DNA from: Acanthosepion esculentum
Lineage: Eukaryota > Mollusca > Cephalopoda > Sepiida > Sepiidae
DNA length: 64,000 nucleotides
Assembly (NCBI GenBank): GCA_964036315.1
Contig: OZ038485.1
Span: forward strand, 102,454,841 to 102,518,840
Direction of reading: 5' to 3'
Shown here: positions 42,130 to 53,288 of the stretch, one piece after another
Position numbering within the stretch: the first letter of the stretch is position 1
Layout of the letters: every line of letters begins with the position of its first letter
The notes under the pieces: generated by a model
Database searches by the model: none
The model's input: the letters and a program-made list of their open reading frames with translations, nothing else
What the model was told of the DNA's origin: nothing
Program-made: the position numbers and the translations under genes

Positions 42130-43095
42130 TTTCATAAAATATTTAATGACAGCGGTAATGCCAAGAGTAGGACAGCCCAAGGTGCAAGGTACAAATTGGA
42201 GGTATCAAAATCAAGCAAGTACAGAAGTTTAACTACCTGGGATGTGTTATGACAGAAGACAATATATGACACAAAAATCTAAAGTCACATTGGAATAATG
42301 AAAGAATCCTTCTAAAAAATAAAACTATTAAGAAACGGAAAAATTTCATTAAAACCAAAGAAAAGATAGCTGAACTACTTCTGTAATATCAATCCTCCTA
42401 CATAACAGTGAGTATGGGACAATTTCCTCAAAAATGAAAAGGAGACTTAAAGTAACAGATACAGTTCTACAGAAGAATACTCAGAATGCCATGGATGGAA
42501 TATGTGAGCATTGAGGAAGTTTTAGGAAAATGGAAACAAAATGACAATTGTACTTAGAATCAGAGTTGAAATTTCTAGGATGCATAATGAGGAAAGAAGA
42601 GTTAGAAACTTTGGCACACATAATAGATATTGAAGGCAACAGGGTCAGAGGAAAACCAGTGAGTAATTTACCTTACAACTTATGGTAATATTGACTACTT
42701 TCTGGTAAGGAATCATTCAGCCTTCATTGACTGAGCATCTTGTACTACTTTCTGTTAAAATTTATAAAATCTGTCTCTTAAAACAATTTTTCAGGAAAAT
42801 AGGTTTCTCAAGTCCACTGTTATTGATCTGAATCAGAAAGGCACAGCTAAAATTTCTTGGACACATAATGAGGGATGAGGGCTTGGAGAACTTGACACTC
42901 CCAAATCATATTGGAGGCAAAAGAGGCTTGAGATGGTAGCAGTCCATTTACCTGCCCAGCTTCTGTGAATGGAGAATGGAAAATCAGGATGGGTGGGATT
43001 GTAAAAAGATGAATGTTACTAAGAGCTACAAAGGATAGGAAGTTGTGGAGAGCCGTGATCGTTCACATTCACAGCACTTAGAAGATTATACTTTT
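42130..43095 (+). pseudogene. RTE-like LINE C-terminal relic, rearranged
   Basis: Covers the stretch from an IKQVQKFNYLG-like region (GTACAGAAGTTTAACTACCT, 42219) through AAAATGAAAAGGAGACTTAA to the C-terminal segment. That segment appears twice: once at 42560-42680 (TTTCTAGGATGCATAATGAG), once at 42850-43070 (TTTCTTGGACACATAATGAG, ending AAGTTGTGGAGAGCCGTGAT). A LINE-2 fragment separates them. Stops throughout. Confidence 0.7.
42683..42825 (-). mobile_element. LINE-2 3' fragment inside the RTE relic
   Basis: GGTAATATTGACTACTTTCT, AAGGAATCATTCAGCC, ATTGACTGAGCATCTTG, AGGAAAATAGGTTTCTCAAG, in the order seen at 23.36-23.49 kb. Confidence 0.7.
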
Positions 43096-43589
43096 ACTTC
43101 CTTCCCAGGAGATTAAATACCTGCTTAGTTACTTTTTACATGAAGTCAATCATTAATGATACACATAATGACTGTCCACATTCTTGGAATTTACCCAGTG
43201 TGGGTCAAATAATAATGTTTACGAAGGTTAATTGATTTTGGCCTCTTTCTGTTTGATATTTCTAAAACTACCCAAATATCTATTTGACGAATATTTCTGT
43301 AAAAACATTTTCCGCAAGAAATCTGTTTTATAACTTTATTTTTGTCATGCTAAGCCCACTTGAATTTCCTGGACATAGCTACATCGAGCTGACCATGAGA
43401 GAAATATATTTGTATTCCAGCTCCACTTTGTTATACAAAAAAACACAATAATTATCAATGTGTATTTATTTATATATTTCCTGTCCCATCTGTAGTGGGA
43501 AGGGAGATAAATCAACATAAGTAAATTTATGAGTGTAAAAATTTCAGGTAGAGTATATCTGTAAAAAGGACAGTATAAAAAAAGACCAA
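43096..43589. other. Spacer, no gene seen
   Basis: Nothing recognised. Confidence 0.5.
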
Positions 43590-43690
43590 AGGAAAACTTA
43601 GCTGACACATTTCATCCTCTGAGGGATTTGCCTTGATAAAGTCTGTCAGAGGATGAAATGCATTAGCTAAGATGAGTTTTTTTTTTTTGT
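43590..43690. repeat. Inverted repeat centred on a CTTGATAAAGTC module
   Basis: CTTAGCTGACACATTTCATC...CTCTGAG (43596-43622) pairs with GTCAGAGGATGAAATGCATT...AGCTAAG (43645-43672), a ~27-bp stem with about three mismatches. The loop contains CCTTGATAAAGTCT (43631). The same module occurs at 17.1 and 45.1 kb. Confidence 0.85.
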
Positions 43691-44077
43691 CATTTGTTAA
43701 ATTTATGAGTGATTATTTTTTGTGTAATTTCTTTAAATATATCTGTTAAAATGAGATGTCAATGTTATTTTCATTTTTTGCATAATTTAGATGACAATTT
43801 ATCCATCGCACCCTGTAATTTCTAAAGTTCTTTTTGTCATTATACAAAGTCCGCTTGAGTTTCCTATTCTGGACATAGCAACATAGAAATGACTATGAGA
43901 GAAACATCTGAATATTTTTTTTTTTAATTAATATTAATAATGAAAATTAATTCAGCAAACTATTTCTTTGCTTGGTTAAATAATTCAGTTCAGAAAATCT
44001 AAGTAAACAGATTATTTTGACTTATTCAGATAATTCTATAATTGTTTTTCAGCTCAGTTCAATTAAATTGCAAGAGT
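43691..44077. other. Spacer
   Basis: Nothing recognised; a T-rich stretch lies at 43916-43926. Confidence 0.45.
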
Positions 44078-44175
44078 GACTTACTAAGCATAACTTAGAT
44101 GTGGCACAAGGCCACAAGTATGGAGCACCAAAGGAATACCAAACTCACGACTTAGTTGTAATTGGTCTAGAAAGA
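44078..44175 (-). mobile_element. SINE-E copy 2
   Basis: Reverse strand reads GTGAGTTTGGTATTCC (B-box-like), GGTGCTCCATACTTGTGGCC and TTGTGCCACATCTAAGTTAT, matching 28250-28335 in order. Head truncated. Confidence 0.6.
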
Positions 44176-44351
44176 CAAGTTTCTAGTTTAACTAAAAACA
44201 GTGGCAATGGAAATTCCCATGTAAATGCTGGGTTGTCATTACTTGCAGAGGTCAAAGGAAATGGAGTAAATTTCAACAATGTGATATTTTTGTTTTTATA
44301 CAACTGAGTAACAATGAAAAGAAAACACACTAGTATGCATGCAAAAGGTTT

Positions 44352-44685
44352 GGTTAATTTTGTTTAGCAGCATATCAACCTCCATGAGTTATTTAATCTA
44401 AATATTTTGAACACGATATTATGGTTTCAACTAAATATATTTTGAATGTAATTGCATGATTTCAACTACAGATAAAATGTATTTTTGGTCATTTTGCTAT
44501 AAAATGTATTTAGTCATTTTGCTTTAAAAATGTCTTGCTGGTCATTTTGCTATAAATATATATTGTTGGTCATTTTACTATAAATAAGTATTTTTATACT
44601 TTCATAGTGTTTTGTTTTTGTTTGGGGGTTTGCTATCTGCCTATGACTGGGACACTAACAGGTGCTACTACACTGGGTCAGCTTT
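44352..44685 (-). mobile_element. SINE-C, diverged reverse copy
   Basis: Tail at left (TTAGCAGCATATCAACCTCC, 44366-44385; TGAGTTATTTAATC). Then come four internal units of a distinct form (GGTCATTTTGCTATAAA, 44480-44590), then CTATGACTGGGACACTAACA and GGTGCTACTACACTGGGTCA. The 5' end is missing. Confidence 0.75.
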
Positions 44686-44989
44686 CTTTAAAAAAGCAAT
44701 ATTTTAAATATTTAAAAAATATTTTTAAGTGAATATGATTTAAAAATATTTTTTGGCATATTAAAAAAAAATATTTTTATTTAATCTGATTTAAAGTTCG
44801 AGTTTATCCCAAAAGTTCTATTCCTATTAAATGCTGTAAACAATCGGTAAAAAGTTAAACTTGTAAACCAGACAAAAAGTGACACGAACGAATTGAAATA
44901 TTTAACTGAATCATAATAAAATTAACTTTCATTTCAATGGTATGTTGAAATAAACTTCAATGTCAATGGGTCATGGGTAGTCTAGTCTA
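44686..44989. other. Spacer
   Basis: Low-complexity AAATATTTTT runs; nothing else. Confidence 0.45.
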
Positions 44990-44990
44990 G

Positions 44991-45023
<33 letters not shown>

Positions 45024-45165
45024 AAATTTCTCAGAGTTAACCTGTAGACAAAGACAATATTTATAAATATAAAAGACAATAGGCAAACTGTAATGGTAGC
45101 CGACGCGTTTCGTCCAATGTAGACTTTTTCAAGGCAAAAAAAACAAAACAAAATGAATTTCTTAA
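44990..45165 (-). repeat. (TA)n plus CTTGAAAAAGTC...GACGAAAC module
   Basis: A TA tract at 44990-45019, then, on the minus strand, CCTTGAAAAAGTC (45136-45124), TACATTG, GACGAAACGCGTCGGCTACC (45116-45097). This module is shared with 17.1 and 43.6 kb and suggests another repeat family end. Confidence 0.6.
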
Positions 45166-45759
45166 AACAAAGTAACTAATAATAACAAAACAAAATGTCC
45201 TTAGCAACTGGAAGAATTTAGAGAACGCTATTTTCATACTGTTAACTGAAAATTACGTCAAGTACTGTCACGTGTGGAGATATTGTTTTATTGTTGTGTT
45301 GACGGATTCAACCATTTTCTTTTGATTTCACGATACAGTTGTGTACATTTGTTTGGGAGAGTAGTAATTTTGTTAAGAAAGGTGAAATAGGGAAAATAAC
45401 TCACTCAGAAGAAAAATCCTCGAGACTGCCACCATTGAATATTACCCAAATATACCCCAAATATTAATCTACGCCCAGGCTTTTTCCCTATTTATGCAAA
45501 TTTTTACAAGAATTATGAAACTGCTGTTAGTCTTTTAGAAGAAATGTTTGTTAAGAAAAAAAAAAACACCATTTTTGCTGATCACCTTCTCTCTACTAAG
45601 GGGACAATGACTGGGTGAAAATTTAGTCCAGTACCTACAGGCCTTGATGACATTAAGACGTCAAGATATCAACAGTGGAACAAGTCTGAGATAAATCTAT
45701 AAGGGACACGTTTATTATTGGTATATTGTCCCTACCATATAAAACTTACTTCTCTGTTT
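45166..45759. other. Spacer, no gene seen
   Basis: Nothing recognised. Confidence 0.5.
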
Positions 45760-46025
45760 TCATTATCATAACGTTTTGAAAATTGTGCCCTCCAGCTTTC
45801 ACCAGGTGTATATCGAGCTGGGTAACCTGCGGGGGAATTTTTAACTGAATCCTTTCTTTAATCTGCGGGGATAGATTGTTCTCATTCCACTGCACATGTA
45901 TAGGGATATCTTGTCTAGTTCTTATTTATTACTGCTCAGTTCTTGCTCATCACATTTCCACCCAGCACAGGAATTGAACTCACAAATACTGTGTCACCGT
46001 ATTCACGAACCACTAGGCTATTGAC
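45760..46025 (-). mobile_element. SINE-B (longer-head subfamily)
   Basis: ATCATAACGTTTTGAAAATT, CCAGCTTTCACCAGGTGTAT, GGGTAACCTGCGGGGGAATT, CTAGTTCTTATTTATTACTG, and reverse head CAGGAATTGAACTCACAAAT to ACGAACCACTAGGCTATT. Confidence 0.8.
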
Positions 46026-46299
46026 AGAAATTACTGCAAGACAATATTGAACGACATAGAGCATTTTTACATGTTAAATGATAATCACTCAGATTTGATA
46101 TCTGAACCTTTTTATTTCTACTTCAATGCATTCAAAACTGGAAACTCTCAAAGTAAAATCATGTTTATATTTGCATAGACGGTGAGTTACTGAAACTTAC
46201 TTTATAAGGAAGAAATTTTTATCACATCTTCTTCAGTTATAAAATCCAAGCAATATTTTTAAAAATCCTGGTGATATCCAAAAGTCTGAGGTTCTATAA
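46026..46299. other. Spacer
   Basis: Nothing recognised. Confidence 0.45.
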
Positions 46300-46585
46300 T
46301 CACTATTTACATGCTGACTATTGTCCTCATCTTTGTTGTTATCACAAGATTCTTGGCAGTTATACTCTCTGGCCTTCATCTGGTAATCTTCAAGGAATTT
46401 TGAACTGAATTCTTTAATTAATCAACAGTGATAGATTGATCTCATTCCACTGTACATGCCTAGGGATATCTCATCTATATTCAATACTGTTCAATTATTG
46501 ATCACTCCTTTTCCACTGAGTCTAACTCTGCAATACCTGGCCCAGGAATTGAACTCATAATTACTATCTCGCTAAATTCAAGAAA
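46300..46585 (-). mobile_element. SINE-B (longer-head subfamily)
   Basis: GACTATTGTCCTCATCTTTG, CTTCATCTGGTAATCTTCAA, GATAGATTGATCTCATTCCA, and reverse head CCAGGAATTGAACTCATAAT. Confidence 0.8.
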
Positions 46586-46724
46586 CAGCACTTTTATATA
46601 CAGAAGTCATGTTTTTAAATAGCCTTGTCAGATTGAAACTTTTATATAGACACCATGTATAGTGCCAAACTTGTTCAGAAACAATACACTCGTCTGTATA
46701 CAACTGATTTAAAATGGCTTCAAC

Positions 46725-47110
46725 CAAGTGAAGACTGTAGGTCTTAGTGAGGATTTTCCTTCTTCAAGCCTTGTAAATTGGGGCTACAGAAACACAAAGA
46801 AAAAGCTGTACCAGATAGCAGAAACCACATCGTTTGAAGATATTGAACAGCAGTAATAACTAAAATGGATAGTACATATAACTTTAAAATAATGATATAA
46901 TCAAGATACTGACATTCCACGCTACTTCAAACAAAATGTTATGTAGGAAGCTCCCATCATGACTGGAAAGAGCAATAACAGCTACTGGACTTGAGAAACC
47001 TATTTTCCTGAAAAATTGTTTTAATAGAAAGATTTTGTAAATTTCAACCAAAAGTCACACTGACTTCTATACCAATCAATGTATGCCAACTATTTCCTTA
47101 TATGGCTATC
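46725..47110 (+). mobile_element. LINE-2 3' end
   Basis: The plus strand carries the coding end (an LYQIAETTSFEDIEQQ frame at 46813-46860, then a KW-V-HIT-like segment) and the 3' region CACGCTACTTCAAACAAAAT, GGAAAGAGCAATAACAGCTA, CTATTTTCCTGAAAAATTG. This gives the forward reading of the fragments at 4.3 and 23.4 kb. Confidence 0.75.
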
Positions 47111-48469
47111 ATCCTTATTGTCCTGTGTCAGAAACGCTAATTTTATTCTATTCTCAGAATATCAATTCCACAAGGAATAGTTACTGTGGTAACAGTCCAA
47201 AAGTCAAAATTCTTAACTTTTCCAAGAGCAACCAGTGATTGATTTGCTACAGAGAAACGGAACAAAAGGTTGTCTCATAATTTCAGTACCATTATCGTTA
47301 TAAGATGACATCACTCAATAACATCTGTTGTCAACTGCAGCTAATTTAGGAGAACAGAAGGAGTGGGGGAAACAGATGAAATTCCACGGAAAATGATTGG
47401 AATTCCAAAACAAATTATATTTTCTGATAAAACTAACATTTTCTTTTTCATATATATATATATATATATATTTCTTCTTACAACTGAATTTTTTTCTATG
47501 ATTAAAGCATGAATACTTTTCATGATGGGACTCAATTATGCAAATGACATTCCCCCTCCGCCTACAAAAAAAAAATTAATTTGGCAGGTGTCCAGGAATT
47601 TCTTCGACTTCAAGTTATGTTGAGGATCTTAGAGTCATCATGAATAAACATGTTGAAAATGTCCCCTTGGACTTAACTCAAAGAACAGTAGCAGATTTGA
47701 TATCATTTGACATGGATAATTTTTGAGGAAATTAAAAGACAAGTGTTCATGAACCTTATTCACCTTATACCACACCATCTCACAAGAGCAGCACCTTGGA
47801 ATCAAATTTACATATGCATTAATTAAACCCATAGAAACATGTACAAAGTCATCCTGTTATAATTGCGCTTGCCCCTCCCTTCGTTAGTTTGCACACCCTG
47901 CCAATACCTCATAAATAATGGATTATTCTGCATTTTGATCATGTGGAAAGAGCGGAAGAAACATTATTTGGTTTCAGTGAGAAAATGAAAGGAAGGAGGA
48001 AGGGAAGATTGAAGTGGGGAGAGAGAATCAGATTAAGCTGATATAAACAGATACTACGTTTTGATCTCTGCCAAAAAGCCGAGAAATGAAGGTGACTGCA
48101 ATAAAAGCACCATTTTTCAGATGCACTGTATCAAATGATGGAAACCGAATAAGGCAATCGGCAAAAATCGGTTACCATAAATTAAATAAAATCATCTGCT
48201 GAATTATTTTTTATTATTAAGAGAAACGTTCATAAGATGGGAATTTGACTAGAAAAAAGGTAGATAGAAGTTTTTTCATTGTCTCCTGCCAATACATCAT
48301 AAATAATTGACTGTTCCGTTTTGATTGCTTAGCAAAACGAAACCTAAAAGAAGAGAAAGATAAAAGTGTTTAAATCTGTTTCAATAAAATGGAAAAAGTT
48401 GTCAATTTCAAATTTTTTCATTTGTACCCACTTCTTCAAATATCAACCAGCATTTATGATTGTCATTGC
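47111..48469. other. Spacer, no gene seen
   Basis: A short (TA)n lies at 47450-47471. No exon or element recognised. Confidence 0.5.
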
Positions 48470-48474
48470 AATAT
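48470..48474. repeat. 5-bp target duplication of the solo LTR
   Basis: AATAT here and at 48948-48952. Confidence 0.7.
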
Positions 48475-48947
48475 TGTAGTGGACCTAAGAGCCAACGAGT
48501 GGCATGCGTAATATGTAAGCAGAATAGTGGACGCTTACGCAAATGTAGCAACAGTTCCTGGAAAAATGAAATACTGGATGAATGAGGAAAGAATCAAAAT
48601 GGCGGCGCCCATGTTTTATGACAGGTGGTCTCAGATGACTAACGCGAAATCTTGTTGTCTAATGATTCGTATGTAAATTATGGTCGGGCCTCGGCTGTAT
48701 AAAGCAAGCCATTTTTTTTTGGGAGAGACAGACGCGTCTTTGCTGGTGAGAAGTGGAGGTTGGACGTGTAACCCCATTTTGTCGTTTCTACGTTGGTTGT
48801 TGGACTGTTACGTTGGACTATCAATTTAATTGTGATTTGGCTACAAGTGTTGCGATCGAGTGACGGAAGAAATCTATTGCAGACATTTATTGCCACTTTA
48901 AGTTGACAGTTTTTTTTTTGGTTTGGGGGGGTTTTTTTACTACTACA
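48475..48947 (+). repeat. Solo LTR
   Basis: 473-bp segment with inverted termini TGTAGT (48475-48480) and ACTACA (48942-48947), flanked by identical 5-bp AATAT. It is richer in CpG than the surroundings (GGCGGCGCC near 48601), with a TATA-type box TATAAAG (48698-48704) in plausible U3 position; transcription would start about 25-30 bases further, so orientation is taken as plus. No internal retroviral-type genes adjoin, as expected after LTR-LTR recombination. I did not find another copy, so family assignment is open. Confidence 0.65.
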
Positions 48948-48952
48948 AATAT

Positions 48953-49914
48953 TTTGTTAAAGTTGTTAAGCTCAAATATCTAACAATGTGATAGGAGAAT
49001 TTCTATAGATATTTTATTGTCATAGAACTCACCATGAGCTTATCCAATCATTAACTGAAGAATTAAGATTCACCAGAAAATTAAAATAGGAAAACTATGA
49101 AATTTTCACGGGTCTTTCTAGTTTTTATTATTTGACGCACTTCTGTTTGGGTTTTCTGAAGGTTTCTGGTGAGAAATCAATTAATATTGTGTAAAAGGAT
49201 GAATAGAAATTTTCAAAAAGCTGTAAGGTTTCCTGCACTCACTTCCAGCTGCCCAAAGAAAGTTTACTACTTGTAGTAAATACCCACCACCCATGCTGAG
49301 AGGATGTGGTACAAGTTTGTTTTAAAGTGGGGAGCCCAAGCATATGCACATGGGTTATCGCACGCATTGATATTCTATCGATCATTCCTCTTTGGTGCAA
49401 TGAGAGAGGTGCTGCTGCAGAGTTGGTATGCTTGGGACCAAGCGTCCTTCATTTATTTGTTGTGCTCTATTTGGAGATGAAGGCACAATTTGATAGATAA
49501 AAAGCGACCCAAAAGAGTGGTTTACAACTGACCTATGGCAGAAAAATTAGCAGTTTTTGAAGTAGTCTAAATTCAAAATGCTTACAGTTGGCCAGGAGTG
49601 ACAAGGATTTGCATATTCACTAACATAAAACAATACTGACCACATCCAGTGGAGTTTTGTTTTTTTTTTCATGAAAAGAACTTGCTTACACAGGAGCACT
49701 TTGTCTGACAAGGTGATTTGCCATTTTTCTTCTATACATATTGACAGTATTTGATAATGTTTGTGAAAATAGTCAGTTTCATTATGACACCCTTTTAGCT
49801 GGGATTTTGTGAGGGCTTCTGGTAGGGAATCACTTTAAAATATGGATAGTCCATTTGTTGGTAATAGCAAAAAAAAAATCCCCCAAAAACAAACATCACT
49901 TTCATTATTAGTTC
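48953..49914. other. Spacer, no gene seen
   Basis: 49240-49480 is slightly richer in G+C, but I recognise no element or exon. An open frame at 49306-49500 has no known motif. Confidence 0.45.
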
Positions 49915-50270
49915 CGTCCTGGGTATGACGATAAACTACATCTGTGTACTGGGTAAGACGATAAACTACGTCCAACAGCAAGGTTTCTGATCAGAAGGTT
50001 TTGAGGAGCGTGTATCTACCTCTTAATTGCTGATGTTCCCAGGTTCACCCTGACCCAGTGTGGTAGCACTTGTTAGGGTCCCAGCTATGGGTAAATAGTT
50101 AACCCCCAAACTGGGGTCAAAACACTATGAAAGTGTAAAAATAGGTTTTAATACCAGAAATACTTTGTAAAAAATTATTACCAGAGATACATTTTTGAAG
50201 AAAAAAATATTACCCGCAAAAAAAAATTGTTGGCATTAAATAACCAATTGTAAAACAAACAAACAAAACA
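49915..50270 (+). mobile_element. SINE-C
   Basis: Complete head (TCCGTCCTGGGTATGACGAT; AACAGCAAGGTTTCTGATCA), GTTAGGGTCCCAGCTATGGG, two internal units, then a tail shortened at GGCATTAAATAACCAATTGT with the middle of the tail missing, ending (AAAC)n. Confidence 0.9.
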
Positions 50271-50599
50271 AACATTATAAGGTAGACTTTTAAATACTGC
50301 AGAAAATAATGACAGTGGATGTAAAAGTAATGTAATAGTTACTGGCATATAAAGTGGGTTGGGCAAGATAAGTTCAAATTTCAGCCAAGTCTGATATTCA
50401 TTTTGCACTATTTTCCTATGGAAAGGTATGAATCTAATAAAAACCCACTCCACTATCTTTCCCAATGGAAATTTACACATTTTAAAGAGTGATTAAATAA
50501 AAAAATCTTTATAAATTTAATATTTCCTTATTTATTTAGCTTCATCAGAAATTTTAGAGAATGGCTGAAAAAAAATGATTAAACAAGAAATAAGTAGGC
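50271..50599. other. Spacer
   Basis: Nothing recognised. Confidence 0.45.
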
Positions 50600-50920
50600 C
50601 CAGTGGATAAAAGCATTGATTTGAAGTAATCCAAAAAAAAAAATGACTTTACCCAAAAAGTTGTGAGTTCAATACCTGACCACAGCAGAGGGAACAAAAA
50701 CTTGGAGAGGTTAGTTATTAAAGAGAATTAACAGAAACTGAGATATCCAAATAAGTCATGGCATGTGGATGTAGAACAATTTACTCCCATGGACTAAATT
50801 AAATGTTTGTTTCTAAATTGCAACTGAAGAAAGCAGGAGCACACAATGTTCGAAATGTTGTGAATATGACAATAAAGATCAGGACAATTGTCTGAGTGAT
50901 GTAAATAGTGTAAATAGGAA
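50600..50920 (+). mobile_element. SINE-B, full length
   Basis: Head GCCCAGTGGATAAAAGCATT (A-box-like GTGGATAAAAGC) and GTGAGTTCAATACCTGACC (B-box-like); middle CTGAGATATCCAAATAAGTC; 3' module ACTGAAGAAAGCAGGAGCAC with GAAATGTTGTGAATAT and ATGTAAATAGTGTAAAT. Confidence 0.85.
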
Positions 50921-51004
50921 GATCTTAACATGTTTTTTTATTTATTTAGGTTCATCAAAAATTTTAGAAAATGGCTGATAAAATGATTAAATAGTCGGAA
51001 AATA

Positions 51005-51306
51005 CAGTATTTACATTAGTCGGACTATTGTCCTCATCTTTGTCGCCATTTTTGTCACAACGTTTCAGCCGTTGTACGCTCCGGCCTTCTTCGGGTGGTT
51101 GGAATTTCGAACCGAACCCTTTATTTCGATCACTGGGGTAGACTGTTCTAGTTCCACCAGCCATGTTTGATGGATGTCAGTTATCAGTTATCTCCTGCTA
51201 ATTTTCCCTCTGAAAGTTCTCCACTGCCTGAACCGGGTATTGAACTCACACTCTTTGGGTCTGTCACTGGATCTAACCAACGCCTTTATCCACTGTGCCA
51301 TGTGTC
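51005..51306 (-). mobile_element. SINE-B, best-preserved full-length copy
   Basis: Reverse copy. 3' end ATTTACATTAGTCGGACTAT, module CAACGTTTCAGCCGTTGTAC...CTTCTTCGGG, body TCACTGGGGTAGACTGTTCT, head CCGGGTATTGAACTCACACT and CGCCTTTATCCACTGTGCCA (reverse of a GTGGATAAAGGCG A-box). Shows the whole family architecture with few changes. Confidence 0.9.
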
Positions 51307-51394
51307 GGAAAATCTTCATAAATTTAACATGTTTGCATATTTATTTAGATTCATCAGAAACTTTTCTTAAATGTTGAATAATACAGACTTATTT

Positions 51395-51690
51395 ATATTA
51401 TTTACGCTCAAATTATTGTCTTCATTTTTGTTGCTATTATTGCAATGTTTCAGTCATTGTGCTCTTGGCCTTCTTCAGGTGTCTGTTAATCCCATGTAAC
51501 CTTCAGGGAATTTTGAAATTAACCCTTTATATTTAATCTATAGGAGTAGATTGTCTATGACTTAAGGATATCTTGTTCTTATTTAGTTATTGCTCATCCT
51601 GTTCTTACTGAGTCTAAGCCTGCACTATCTGGCCCAGGGATTGAACTCAGAATTATATCACCAAATTTATGAACCAACACCTCTAGGACA
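51395..51690 (-). mobile_element. SINE-B (longer-head subfamily)
   Basis: TATTGTCTTCATTTTTGTTG, GCAATGTTTCAGTCATTGTG, CCTTCTTCAGGTGTCTGTTA, GTAACCTTCAGGGAATTTTG, and reverse head CCAGGGATTGAACTCAGAAT. Confidence 0.8.
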
Positions 51691-52129
51691 ATAGTTTAAT
51701 GAGTTATTTGTGTGTCAATTTGATATAATAATTGTGAATTTAATCCTAGGGTCAAGTTGTACTTAGACTCAGTATTAACTCCTCATCCCAGAAATTTAGA
51801 CAGAAATAATATGGAGATGTTTTGATTTTTTAAATTCTACATTGTTTTGTTTTCATTGGTTGTTCAGATGACACATGGTCATTTTATAGTGTTAGTATGT
51901 TTTTGTACACATTAATTTTATTGTATTGACACCCTGTGTATACCACATGGTGTCTGTATCTCTGTATTTAATCCTTGAGATGTTAGTATAATTTAAGTGT
52001 ATTAAAAAATTAGATATATTAGTGTAATTTAATTGTATGATAAATATTCTGACTGTTGGAAGCAAACGTGTAATACCAGTTTAGGTCATCTATAAATATT
52101 TGGATCTTACATTCTTTAACAAATATCGG
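51691..52129. other. Spacer
   Basis: 51770-51810 repeats the SINE-B terminal motif CTCCTCATCCCAGAAATT. Otherwise nothing. Confidence 0.45.
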
Positions 52130-52205
52130 TGATTAAAGAAAAAGGAAGCTGTGGAGTGCCATGAAAGCTTACCTCCTGAAGGGACATGGCATTTAAAAAA
52201 AAAAA
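52130..52205 (+). mobile_element. RTE-like LINE extreme 3' end
   Basis: AAGGAAGCTGTGGAGTGCCA and CTGAAGGGACATGGCATTTA followed by an A run: the last ~70 bases of the family with a poly(A)-type end. Confidence 0.65.
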
Positions 52206-52644
52206 AAGATCAGCTGAATAAGAAATTTTCTCCTGTTTTAATTGCCTCTTACATGCTTTTTATGTGTTTGATATTTCATCTTTTTGTCAATTGGTTCAAT
52301 TTGGTCCGTATTCCTTGCAGGCTAGCAGGAGAGCTGAATTACCAGCAGGACACTTGTAATTATCTGCAATATTTTGTTGAATCAGTCATCAACTGCTTTC
52401 TGTGATCCTTTTTTTTTTTTCAACTCTTGACTTTATGTAAAGTAAGTAGCCATGGTTCAATGTAAATGGTTACACTGCCCAACAAATGGAATTGACAAAG
52501 TTTGCAATAAACAATAACAAGAGAAAAAAAAGAAAAAAACTGGGGCAAAAAATAATATAAAGCAAACAAAAAATATATGCAAGACAAAGCAACAGTAATT
52601 AGACAAAAAGTTCACAAACTAAGAATTGGTGTTGACACTTCTTT
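52206..52644. other. Spacer
   Basis: Nothing recognised. Confidence 0.45.
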
Positions 52645-52940
52645 TATGTACCGTATCCCTTCAGGACATAGGTGATTATGGCCCTCCACATCTTCCTGTC
52701 GGTTGTAGTTCTTAATAAGTTTTGTCTTTTTGTTATTTCTCCCAAACCCTGTTCTGCCATCCATTTGCTTAAACCCATTAAGTATATCACATGATGCTTT
52801 CTACTGTCCCTCTTTCTCTCCTGTGAGTATCAGATTTTCCATGCCCTCCTTCCTCTTTACATGTCCCAGAAATTTCAATCACCTCTTCCTGATGTTAAGT
52901 ATATGGTTCCTCTTTGTTTCCATTCTCTCCCAAACTTTGT
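52645..52940 (-). mobile_element. RTE-like LINE 3' coding end
   Basis: Reverse copy: TCCCTTCAGGACATAGGTGA, CCTCCACATCTTCCTGTCG, CTCCTGTGAGTATCAGATTT, TTCCTCTTTACATGTCCCAG, GATGTTAAGTATATGGTTCC. Confidence 0.75.
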
Positions 52941-53288
52941 TGTTGCTTGTAATTTGCATTTTGGACTTGTATTTGGATAAATGAAAGTAGTGTTCTGACT
53001 CTGAGACAAGACGGGACTGAGTCAGATGAGACTGAGAAGTGGCTGGTCTTATTGGCTAGGAAGGAATACCCGCATGGATTTGTGTGGTTCTGCCTATAAA
53101 TTGGGGAGTGTTTTGCGGTCATTTCTAATAAAGATTGGAATCAACACTTCATATCTTTTTAGTAGTTGACTTTTTTAACAGTTCTAAACAGGTTAAACTT
53201 TCTTTGTATTTACCAATTTAGCTTTCATGAATGAACAGTGTCAAGTCATTTAAACTTTTGGCTTGACTATCGTTGACTGCGCACATGG
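52941..53288. other. Spacer
   Basis: Nothing recognised. Confidence 0.45.

Noticed and set aside
44694..44780. Inverted AAATATTTTT runs as a stem-loop element
   Set aside because: Low-complexity A/T sequence pairs with itself by composition; no specific structure.
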